62,000 bases of DNA from positions 11,931,183 through 11,993,182 of the forward strand of contig NC_049982.1 in NCBI RefSeq assembly GCF_000003815.2, given 5' to 3'. Made by a program: the position numbers and the translations under genes. Shown here piece by piece: positions 14,101-24,325 of the stretch. How positions within the stretch are numbered: position 1 is the stretch's first letter; every line of letters starts with the position of its first letter. The DNA comes from Branchiostoma floridae (Eukaryota; Chordata; Leptocardii; Amphioxiformes; Branchiostomatidae). Under the pieces are notes generated by a model. It was not told where the DNA came from, searched no databases, and worked only from the letters and a program-made list of their open reading frames with translations.

Positions 14101-17100
14101 AGGTTCCTGAACAAAATGCATCTCAGTGAACTATTGACAGTGTCTGTGTGACTCTGTGATAATGTTCTGAACACTAACAAAATTTTTTATCCTGTCACAA
14201 TGTCACAAACCCACAAACAATCAGGTCTTTCATGGGTATCTCCTTATAGCTTTAAAGCATCAACATATTGGGACTATTTTTGTTATACTTGTTGAAGAAG
14301 GTGACATCAAACTTCTTTGTTGATTTTTTACAGTGGGTGTCAGAGGACTCCCCCAGCAAAGGCACCATCATCAAAGTGGACCCCAATGCCTTTGTCCCCA
14401 CAGGGATACCTGAGGAGGATGTGCGCACCAAGGTCAAAGTGGTAAGTGTGATGAAGTTTCTTAACAATATTTGCAGTTAGACACTCCTGTAATGTCATCT
14501 TTAGAAAAGCATGAGACACTTGTATGTATGATATCTGTCTGGGGTTTCAGAGAAGTAGTTAGATTGTTCAGCAATATTCAACTCGGAGAAAGAATTGTAA
14601 ACATCCTCAGGTGTTGTCACCTGCATCAGATCTACATGTATTACATTTTATTATCTATTATATTTTTCAAAATTTTACATATTGCTGTTTGTTGGACCTT
14701 GAATATGGATGAAGTATGACACGAATGTTTCATTTCTTGTCACTTGTTAGCCCTTTTTGACAAATGCAATTTGTATTTATTGTGTATTACAGTTGAAGGA
14801 CAAGCGGGTTGCAGACAAACTGTCTTCAGGCCCTCAGTCGAATATTCTGCACGGTATGCCCTGGGCAGCCACTGCCTCTGTAAGTCTGGTTATTTATGTC
14901 TGCAGTATATCCTTGAATTTTCAATGTATTTCAAGATAAACTCCTTGAATATTCACTTAATTTGCTTACCATGTACCAATCCTTCACTCACTAATTTTGG
15001 ATTGACTTGTATCTTGAGTTTGAGATTTTGGTACAGCCAAACATGCTCACGGTGTTGCTTTTGTTTACCTCTAACTTACAGGGTGACCAGGTTGTTGTTC
15101 ATGCGGGGTCAAAGGGTATAATTCAGCAGGAGTTCCAGGATGAATTTGTGTTCCCAATGCTACAAAGTCCAAATCCATTTGAGAAGATGACAGAGAAGGA
15201 GCTGGAAGAGTATCGCAAGGAAGTGGAGAAGAAGCAAAGAGGTTAGTTGTATACAGGGTCTCCTTGTTGCTACATGCTTGTGTCTGTGCAGAATGTTTGT
15301 CCATAATAACATCTGGGTCTTGGAATAGGACACTCAGTAAGTTCACATTATACCTTATATTCTATCAAAAAGGGCTTAACATGCAGTACCTACGAGAATT
15401 GAAAGGTGTTGCTCTTTGGCAGTGTTGAGCTGAACTAGATTTGACACCAACCCTTTGTTCAGAAATTAAACCAGTGACATTTCCTTCAAAAATGAAAAAT
15501 TCCTTTTGAGGAAAGATACCAACAAGTATACAGTGCGATGGTGTCCTATTTCAATCCCCTCCCCACAAGTTGACGAGTCATGCTCAAGCCTGTGGTTTTG
15601 CCACCCCCTGCATGGTTCTGCATGTGACATGGCTGCGTGTGTGCTGCAGGTGTGGGCGGTGAGATCACCACGACAACCGTGGAGACTGTGGTGATCGATG
15701 GCCAGGTGAAGACGGTACAGAAGGAGACCGTCCTGACCGTGGTCAAGTCTGGAGAGGGCGAAGACGCGGAGATACATGAGAAACTCATGGAAGGTCAGCA
15801 TGGCAGGCAAACCACTGCTTGGCTTCTCTTGCTGTTGCCTTTTGACAATGTTGTAAGAATGCTAGTTGAAAGGATACAATGGAGCATTTTGCAGAATATC
15901 AGTACATCAAATAGTTATCGACAATACTAACAGCATGAGAGATTTAGAGAGGACCATAAGCTATAAAATCTTTTGTGCAACTCAAAACCCTGTATTTGGA
16001 CTGCTAGCCTTCAATTTTATTGTAGCTGTTGATTAGAGCTGGGCAAGTGGAGGGAAAAAAGAAATTTTTTACTGCTAAATAAACCCAATTACTTCTGAAA
16101 GCAGCATGGAATTGTGACCGAAAAGAAATGTTTGGTATAAACAGTATATTCACGGACAATATTCTGATATGTTGGAAACAATGAGGGAGCAATAAAATGT
16201 GTAATATTAGATCAAAAGGTGCAGACATGATTTAGAGAAGACAAACTTGTTACAAAGTAAAATGCTAAACTCAAAGATGGAAGAAAGTTTAGCATTGCAC
16301 TATGATTACTACCAACACAGATAAGCTTCCATGATAAGATTTTGCCAAATTGTAGGGTATGCGCAGTATTCTTGCCACAGTTATGAGAGGCAGAATTCAG
16401 GCACGACACAGGTACATGTAGTTCAGAAGCAGTAAGCCTGTGTATACCTACATGCCATAACTTCTCCTGATTCTTATCTAGAGTTACGAGCTGCCAGCAT
16501 CAAACGCAAAACGCCTACCAAACGTCACTCGTCCTCGTCTCACAGCTCTCAGGAGGAGAGCGTGGTAAACAGACCTGCTGGCTCTACTGAAGAGCCAGAA
16601 CCTAAACCCTCCGTACAGCCTGTATCTGAACCTCCTCCTGAGCCTCCAGTAAAACAGGGTAACTGTCACAGGGCAATCGGCTCGAAAAACAGATCAATCC
16701 TTTCTAACTCAGTAGTGAACAAGGTTGATCTTAAGTCAATAAATCTAAACTATCACGGAACAGAATTAATTACTGAAGAAATCAAGCACCACTCTTAATC
16801 AATAGTAAATTAGATTAAACTGCACTTTGAATTAAGCTCCAATCATTGCTAATTGACAAATGAGACGAACTGATAGCAAGTTGATGATACCAATCTATAA
16901 ATCTATCAAATTGTCAGTTGGGGTTATCATACCAATTGACTATTCTGTAGTCTTTTGATTCGTTACAACTTGATATGAAAATTGTTGATTGGTTTGTTTC
17001 ACCCATGTGCTAAAGGTCAATTTTAGCAGTGGATAAAATAAGCCAAGCATTGTGATAACATTTAAATGTAGATAATTTGTTATCCCTTGTGCACATGGCT

Positions 17101-18953
17101 ACAATGAACTAAAGCACTTTGATAGGGTAATGCTGCTTTTTGAACAAGTTACAACTAAAGCTGATAAGACTATTGTTGACATTTTCAAGGCAAAACAAAT
17201 TGAAAAAATCGAGTTAACAATGATTATACAGTGGAAATCAATGTTAAGGTTGTGTCAGGTAAGTCTAGGATTTGGTTGATTTGGTACAATTTCAATGATG
17301 TTTAGTTCACAGCAGGTCTGACAGCAGATTTTCATCCATACTTCTTGGAGGCTAAATAGTTGTGAGCTGTTACATAGCTTTGCAGTAAGAATGTATTTTC
17401 CTGCATTCTGATGAAAGTATTTGATCAAAAGCTACCATAAATAATTGAATGCAAGTCGGGGTTAACATTTAGATTGTCATCTGCCTGTGATTTTAACTGT
17501 TGCTCCATCATTCCTGTCCAGAAATCAAAGCTGCGAGCCCGAAGCGGCTGTCCCCTGCCTCCCCAGGGTCTCCAGCGGGAAGCCCAGTGAACGGACAGGG
17601 CGCCCCAGCAGGCGGGTCGCCGGACAAGGCGGCAGAGGCCGGAGAGCGGGAGGAGTCATCAGAGGGAACACCCAACGCCAGCGGCAAGGAGTCCTCACCA
17701 ACTAAGGTACTGTTCAGCCATGGGGTTTATGTCCAAGGCTACATCATACAAGTTTCCATGCTCCTTCTAGCTGAATCTAGAGAGGTATCCTTCAACATTT
17801 CATGATTCATTTTCACCACTGAGTGGTCAAGACGTCACACAGTTTGCCACCATTTACATTTACCACTTCATCACAGCACAAACTCTCACTACAAACTCTA
17901 CTTTCATGTACACTCTATTAAATTTAAATGAACCTTCCAAATGCTTGAGTGAAAACAAAAAAAAAGAAATTCAATTTGGGTTGTCCAGAGGGTGACACTC
18001 AACTCTGCACTCAATCTTATTTGAATTGGAATGAAATGAATTTCCCCTTTCACATTATTTGGTTCTACTTACCTCTCATCTGTGATGTCTTCTCATAGTT
18101 GTGTAGGTCTATCTTTTGTGGGTGTGTCACCCCAGGTAAGCATGTCAGTCTCTGGTATTGCCACAAGTCACATGGTTCTTTACACCTTACTCTGTGTTAT
18201 AGTGGCATGGCAGCAAAATGTTTTTTTTTATGTTTGTGGAACTGCCTTGTTTGCATATCAAAAAATTGCGTTGTTTTTTCTGTGCTCTTCTGAATAGTTA
18301 TAGAAACAGACCTTGAAAGGTTGCGCTTACTACTCCTCTGGCAATATCATATACTGACAGCTTTGACATCTACTATTTTGAAGTAAAATGTCTCCATCTG
18401 TTGCCAAGTCTGTAGATTTTCTACAGCAAGGAGGATAAGTCTGTTGCAGATTTGCAAAACATAAGGATTACTTTTTGGTAACATGGAAAATTGTAAGCCA
18501 AAGACGCTTTGATGAGGCTGTTCAGGACACATTTGCTGGAATGAAATTTTTGAAGTTTTCTTTTCATAGTTGTGGAAAGCATTAACTGCAAATGTACATT
18601 TGAGTTGCCCTCAACCTCTGTTTTTGTTATTAAGATTTTAGTGAGCAGCTTTACTTGCAACAGTCGCAGATGACACATCTGTAGAATAAGGAAGAGATTT
18701 CATCAAGGATTTTGTGCAAAGCTTCTTTATATTTGTTTGACAGTTGCCTAACATTCACCCAGCTGATAGAGCGTCAGGCATCACAAGTCTTCAGTATTTC
18801 CTTAGCATCGGAAAAGTACCAATTCTTATGTGCATGATGAATATGACTTTTTTTGCTGTGCAGGAGACATCCCCAACCAAGAAGAAAAAGAAACTCCGAA
18901 CACCATCCTTCCTCAAGAGCAAGAAGAAGGACAAGAAGAAAGACAAGGAATAA
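5178..18953 (+). CDS. ADD: Adducin (complete, 15 coding exons, 796 aa)
   Basis: Coding exons: 5178-5380, 7150-7292, 7664-7815, 11735-11965, 12396-12539, 12940-13038, 13497-13685, 13820-14098, 14334-14441, 14793-14879, 15082-15241, 15650-15793, 16482-16658, 17522-17706, 18864-18953. Phases agree throughout and the total is 2391 nt. Known of the family: adducins cap actin barbed ends and recruit spectrin at the membrane skeleton. Seen here: an N-terminal segment with KRVSLILNSQAF (about residues 57-66); an aldolase-class-II-like head (about 120-330, with LASLYRLVDMHGW and LILRNHGVLVCAG); a neck with KKGELEFEALMRQMDN and LEEYRKEVEKKQR; a Ser/Pro-rich tail; and a MARCKS-like terminus with RTPSFLK. 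The length matches vertebrate alpha/gamma adducin. All introns are GT-AG except the first, which has a GC donor. The ATG was chosen because its exon continues directly into conserved sequence. It runs tail-to-tail with hexokinase. Confidence 0.95.
7038..7067. repeat. Perfect 30-bp palindrome in adducin intron 1
   Basis: TGTGATGATAACAAC is followed directly by its exact reverse complement, with no spacer. It ends 82 bases before the exon 2 acceptor. A further GTTATCATC copy follows at about 7077. A cruciform or an RNA hairpin is possible. Confidence 0.9.
8863..9002. repeat. Candidate SINE 3' end with hairpin and (ATT)n tail
   Basis: A hairpin with CGTCTCT and AGAGACG arms (8863-8880, 4-base loop) is followed by a GC-richer conserved-looking block and then (TAT)n at 8981-9002. 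A terminal short tandem repeat is typical of SINE tails. It lies in adducin intron 3. The head of the element was not recognised. Confidence 0.35.
11209..11470. repeat. Probable interspersed repeat with ATTACCTCCAT start
   Basis: The block opens with ATTACCTCCATGAAATATTG and continues with GGAGGGTATATTTTCAAT and CTCAAGAACAACTGGATGGA. I associate these words, from memory only, with a common dispersed repeat of marine invertebrates. The short CCTCCAT and ATGGAGG arms pair. The 3' boundary is not defined. It lies in adducin intron 3, 0.3 kb before exon 4. Confidence 0.35.
13396..13511 (+). repeat. ADD: Duplicated 3' splice site of adducin exon 7
   Basis: A block starting AAGTTACAACCATGGTT at 13396 recurs at 13462. 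Each copy runs through a pyrimidine tract and TAG into the first codons of exon 7. The real copy (acceptor AG 13495-13496) reads L-K-A-M-P and continues. The upstream copy (AG 13424-13425) reads L-K-A-M-K-M-Q-T and then TGA at 13450-13452. Use of the upstream acceptor would shift the frame and end translation. Confidence 0.9.
16482..17706 (+). other. ADD: Adducin tail exons 13 and 14 with similar starts
   Basis: Both exons begin in phase 1 and their first codons encode related segments, ELRAASIKRKTP and EIKAASPKRLSP. The rest is Ser/Pro/Glu-rich in both, which suits the disordered adducin tail. Exon 13 (177 nt, phase 1-1) is a symmetrical cassette and could be skipped without a frame change. 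Duplication of one exon is an inference from the shared start. Confidence 0.6.
18864..18953 (+). other. ADD: Adducin MARCKS-like C-terminal exon
   Basis: The last exon encodes residues 768-796, a lysine cluster around LRTPSFLKSKKK followed by TAA. In vertebrate adducins this segment binds calmodulin, is phosphorylated by PKC at the RTPS serine, and is needed for spectrin-actin recruitment. The serine is kept here (S782). The acceptor is a T-rich tract ending in CAG at 18863. Confidence 0.95.
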
Positions 18954-21900
18954 GCAAGGATACACCCACCAAGAAATGAACCTTTAGAAGAATTACTATG
19001 TTGGGTGCTACAATACATAACAGCCTACAAAGTGAAATAATAGGCTTTTGGGGGGTTTCTAGCTGCTGTAGGGGGCATTGCAGCCCCTGTAGTCGAGTGC
19101 ATTGGCAAGAAGGGGTAGGCTGTGAAGGGGAGTACTTCTCTTTGTTACGCAGAGCTGCATGCTTAAGACAATTAAGCTGGTAGTACTCGTAATCAATTGT
19201 GAATTCAAGTATTGTGCATCCATGGGTCAGCAATGATTTGCCATAAGGAAACCAGTAGCCATCTCAATCTGGAGGGGTGGACAGGAATGTACATGTATAT
19301 TGTATATGCTACCATGGTTTAACACTTTTGAATGGATACATGTTCTCTGGTACCACCAAGGAAGGCAGTATATGATGTCACCTTATGTTGGCTTTTTAAA
19401 TTGTCTAATAGGGTTTTGAAAGGTCTTTGTACATGTTTTGGATTTCTTCCGTTTTTCTCTTCAAAAACATGGATGGTATATGGACATTCCCAAGTCTGCT
19501 TAGTTGGCCCAGAACGCATGGTATTTGTAAGAAAGACAACATTTTTTAAGATTTCTTAACAAAATCAGATGTTTATTCTTTTTCAATACCTATCATTGAT
19601 TTTGCATTAATACAGGTGTTAATTGTATGCTGATTGAAAAGAGTTTTTTCACCTCAAAAAAGTATTTAGTAGTGAAATCTAACTATTACTATGAAGAATT
19701 TGACTTTTCAGTTTTGGGCTAAGTGTTGTATACAATATAGCTACATGTTCAGTATGTAAGCAGGATGTTTTGTTCAGACGTACCCTGAATCAAGCTTAGT
19801 CAGGCTTGTGAAGAATTTGCCAAAGTCATCAATGTTATGATGTAAGGATACCATAATGTACTACGTGTAGCTTAGAAAAAAAATGATTATAGCCACAAAA
19901 GGCAAAAAAAAATCTGTCTACCCTGCACACAGTCAGGGTGGTCTAACTCTACAGATGGTAAAAAAAAGTGTTACTTTTAAGTACAAGAAAAACATCACAT
20001 CAAGTATCCCTTGCCTTCTCTTTAGTTGGTAAGGAGTGCTATTCAGTGATTTTTTTCTCATTTTGTACAGTGTGGAAATTATGTGCAAGGCATACTGCAA
20101 TTGATTTGTTGCTTCTTTGTCATGTAGCTTTTCAGATTCCAATAGCTCCTTGCAAGTTACAGGAAGAATTGTAGATGCCACACCACTAGTTGTAGACTTG
20201 TATGATGATGTGTGTGTAAGTGTTGAGAGAATGAGGAAAACTCACACATCTCGGTGAGTTGACTTTGACGAAGGACAGAGTTTCGGCATACTGTTTTACA
20301 ATCAAAAGAAAAGACACCAGGAGTTTTTCATCAGGTCATCAGAGGGGCTCTGGCACTCTTTGTTCACCCATTTTGTATTTTAAAAAATCACAGCATGTGA
20401 TTTCAAATGAGCAGCATCCAAGAAAAAAAGCCAGTCATGCATGGCTTTATGTGTGCACTGTGTTTTTAAAAGCAAATCACTATGGGTATGACAACAGGCT
20501 GTCCAAGCCAAGGTGACATTGGGGTCATGTAGGGAGGTCAAGTCGAGGAGAAAGGTCTTGTGACGAGTTTGTCAAGAGAAAAAGACAGGAGTGGCTACGT
20601 CTGATGATTGTGGAGAGGTCTGCATATTTGTGGTGCTACATGAATTCTACAGCATTGACAATATGTATAGAGATAGCCAAACAGTTTTTTGTAGCAATAT
20701 TAGAGGTTTTGCCAGTTCGAGTCATCACTATTGCCATAGCAAGTGTTTCATCACCAAGCTTGTTGCTTCTGTTGTAGACTCTTCCTGTGTGAGATTTGAG
20801 GATTAATGCCTGTACTAGACCTAGAATGATTGGCTCCTGACTCGTCTGACCCTGTATACCATAGTGACTTCATAGTTTCACATCTGCTGCCAATGACATG
20901 CTGCCTTCAGCTGAACTAACCACAATGTACTGATATGTCAAGATATTCTCAGTCCGTGAGTGAGTGTGTTGTGTGCGAGTGAGCAAACTGAATTCGAGCT
21001 GTGAATTCATGTCAAATTGAATCACCCTCCCTTGCTTCGCTTATGATGTCTGTCTGCAAATTACGTCTATGTCTTGCAGTAGAGCCTGTAATAGAGGGAT
21101 GTATGGAAATAAGGGTAACTATTGAAGATGAGCTTGATGTCACTGTTATGAACTCCTTCTTTTGAAGAAACAAATGTTCCACATGGCAATGGTAGAGTAC
21201 AATGACCACAAACATAATTCTATGTAGGTTGTGCAATGTAAATCTCTTTGTGTGAAGAGCTTGATAACCGCTTTTAGACATGCAGCTTTAAAATGTTTTA
21301 TTCCACTGCTTTTGCATTTTTGTTGTTTCAAATGATGTACCTCTGCCAAAGTGTGCACCAAACACATAAAACAGTATGTTGTGTCAGGTTCTGTTGAATG
21401 TATCAACAGAAATTGCACCTGATTATTAGTACTTGTGACTAAAATTTGGGATTGAACATGTGGATCTGTAGTTAGTGCTGTGTATGTGTGAGTGAGATGA
21501 TGCATGACAATGAAGACATGTAATGCATAGACTTTCAATCATGTCATAGTGTAGCCTAGAGGCATGACTGTAGTTAAGATTTTACCTTACCCTTTGATGA
21601 AACTTTAAACATGTCAGAACGAGATGTTTCTGTGTTGCCTGTCGACATCTCTGATTGGATAACCTTAGTGAGTAAAGACCTACGATTGGTTGGTTGTTGC
21701 AGCTGGTAGAATTGTTTAGTAAGTCAATACCACTAAGAGAGCCTTGCTAATCTTGTGATCAATGACCTCTGACCACTACAGCCCTCTTCACAATGCATTT
21801 CAAGTATAAATCTGGATTCTAACATTGCACTAACAAGAGGGATGATAAGTGATGGTAGTCAGAGGTCATAATGGCTATGTGCCAAATGCATAACTGGCAC

Positions 21901-22447
21901 ACTCCCTTGGGCTCTATAGGTTCACCCAGCCCAAGAGAGGTGTAAAATTACATGTATAATTTGTGAATACTGAATTCTGCAAAGCTAATTAAAGTGATAA
22001 GTTTTTAACTGAACAACTAGCTCAAAGCTTTAACTTTCTGAGTTGTCTTTTTTATCGTGTTCATTTTTTTGACAGTTTTACACCAAGTAGTTGCAAAAAG
22101 GATGGTGTCAACTTCTCACAGGATTTATGGACAGCGAGCAATTTTTTGTGTAGCGTAGAATGACAGACACAGAGTCTTACTGGTCACATCCATGTATTTC
22201 CTTACAGGGCGAGGTGCTATCAGTTTTGTTGGATGATACCAGCTTGATTAGTTCTGTATGACCAAAGACCCAGGATGGACAGAAGGACTATATACCAGGC
22301 TTTCTAAGTTGTCAACAAGTTGACAAACAAGACTTTTTATCACCATAGACTTTATATAAGAAGTAACACTGTTTGTTTTCCTCCTGGAATGATGACCTGT
22401 ATACATGACCATGATGTGCAGCTATTGTAGCTAACGTGTCACTGTGA

Positions 22448-22453
22448 AATAAA
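22448..22453 (+). terminator. Candidate poly(A) signal AATAAA for adducin
   Basis: The first canonical hexamer I noticed on the plus strand after the adducin stop, about 3.5 kb downstream. The position is plausible for a long 3' UTR but not proven. Confidence 0.25.
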
Positions 22454-22760
22454 TCTGCAAGAAACTTAAAGCCTCTTGTCTTCGTTTTGCATGTTTGCAT
22501 GTCCCAAGCTTCTACCTGTAAGGTTACTTGTGAGAATGCCTTCCATGTGATAAAACTTCACTTTGAAGAAAAGAATTGTGGAATACTCTGACAATAATCT
22601 GATTATAGTTTATTGGGGATCTCTCTTGTTGTCTTGATACAAATGGATGCATGGAAAATGTAAAGAACAGGTTCTGATGTTTGACACTTGCTTATTGCAT
22701 ATACTGGTAGACGCTCCTTTCAAACTAAATTTAGATCCTGAGTTTTGTATAACAAGGTTC

Positions 22761-22766
22761 TTTATT
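22761..22766 (-). terminator. Candidate poly(A) signal AATAAA for hexokinase
   Basis: TTTATT on the plus strand, read as AATAAA on the minus strand, about 1.4 kb after the hexokinase stop codon. No downstream element was tested. Confidence 0.25.
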
Positions 22767-24152
22767 CACAGGAGCCAACATTTTGATGACCATCTATCAC
22801 CTTCCTCAGGGTAATAATGACTGGAACTACTTTGCACTGCAGCTAGGTGTTAGCTTGCTTCAGTGTTACAATTGCTTTCCCAATCATCACGCTTAGCGTA
22901 TAAGATGTCAAGCAATAAATACAATGCCATGTAGTTGCAGTGCAAAACAGTAACCAAGCATTGTTGCCATGAGGAGGGGGACTGTCTCCGAAATGTTGCC
23001 ATTCAACGTTGCCATGAATAAAGAAACCTGTTACACTGTCATTTAGAAACCTGATGAAGTTATTCACAGATAGATCCTGAGTGATTGAAGAAAGTTCCGC
23101 TGAACATACAACCATTATACCAGTTAGTGTTACTGGCATTAGTACTTTAGTGGGCTGATGAGGTGATGAAAAGGGTTGATCTGATTGGCAGCAGTACTAC
23201 TTATGAATGACACCCATAAGCTACGTGGCAACCATGTCTACTACAGACTGTCTCAATAAAGGCTTGGTTGAAAGTTCATGGCTATTGACATGTACAGTGG
23301 TCAATGCAAGTTTGACTGCATTCCTTCCCATAGTATGAATATTGTACACTGTACAGTATTTGATAAGTGGAACAGTAGCTTTTTTTCACAAGAGGAGCAC
23401 CAACATTGGAAGAGTAAGAAGGGACGATTCTATATCACTGGTCCCAACAACATGTCTACAATTAACTATTTTGGAATGATAGTAATCTTAATCAAGTTCA
23501 CCAATTGATGCTTCCAGTCGGTCCTAGTACAGTACCTAGTACATATATATGGAAGTCAAAAGTTTTTGTTACAGAGGTAATTTGACATTGTGAGTCATGG
23601 CACAAAAATAGTGACATTTTTCTCTCTGACTTACTGAAACTACATGTTGTACCCGATAACCATCACCATACAAGGCTTCAGACTATTAACATAACAAAAT
23701 ATTCACCTCTAAAGATTTCTATACAAAGCCACTTTTCAGATCTGACTATAGAATATAAAGGCACGTGGAGGTTTCTTCACAAACCTTGAAGCTATGTAGT
23801 TTGTTGTAAAACTCCCCTCTCTAAATTCTATTTCTGGGAAAGCAAATGAGCCTCAAAATGCTTGTTCAAATGTGCCCAAAAGGAATATAAATTTCAGCTG
23901 TAGCTTTTATATCACATGCTTTTGCATACATTTGAAATACTGCCAAAAGAAGTACATGTACCATTAAAATCACCTCATAATTGCATTGATATTTGGCTAT
24001 GATATGCACTGAAACAACTTGTGCTCTATGCCTTCCTCATTCCACCATGACCTATAATTTTCTGTCATTGATTACTATTGATATAGTCACCCCTTAAGTG
24101 AAATTGCAAAAAAAAGTAGGGAGACATCATCAAAAAATAAAGACTAACAGCT

Positions 24153-24325
24153 TTAAGAGTTGCCAGCCAGACGACAGGCCACAGCAGTGACGAGCGCCGC
24201 TCCTTTCCCACTGCCGTCCTCCGACAACATCAGCTTCACATCACAGTGTGTCAGCTTGTCGATGGTCTGTGTCATGAGCTCCTTGAAATGGGGGTGATAC
24301 TTGTAGACTGAGCCATCTACACCAA
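24153..24325 (-). other. HK: Hexokinase last exon (adenosine-binding end)
   Basis: It encodes [14 protein letters not shown] through [20 protein letters not shown] and ends NS-stop. The acceptor is a T-rich tract ending CTGCAG (minus strand). It is separated from the other eight exons by a 12.1-kb intron, far longer than any other in the gene. Confidence 0.95.

Larger units (their letters stand above)
18954..24152. other. Tail-to-tail interval: adducin and hexokinase 3' regions
   Basis: No coding segment is recognised. The adducin stop (+) and hexokinase stop (-) face each other 5.2 kb apart. Plus-strand poly(A) candidates include ATTAAA at 21988-21993 and AATAAA at 22448-22453. A minus-strand candidate is at 22761-22766. 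Transcript ends cannot be fixed from sequence alone, and the two 3' UTRs may overlap. Confidence 0.5.

Noticed and set aside
18100-18136. Possible 37-nt cassette exon between adducin exons 14 and 15
   Set aside because: It has AG before and GTAAGC after, but its length would break the phase between exons that otherwise join in phase 0.
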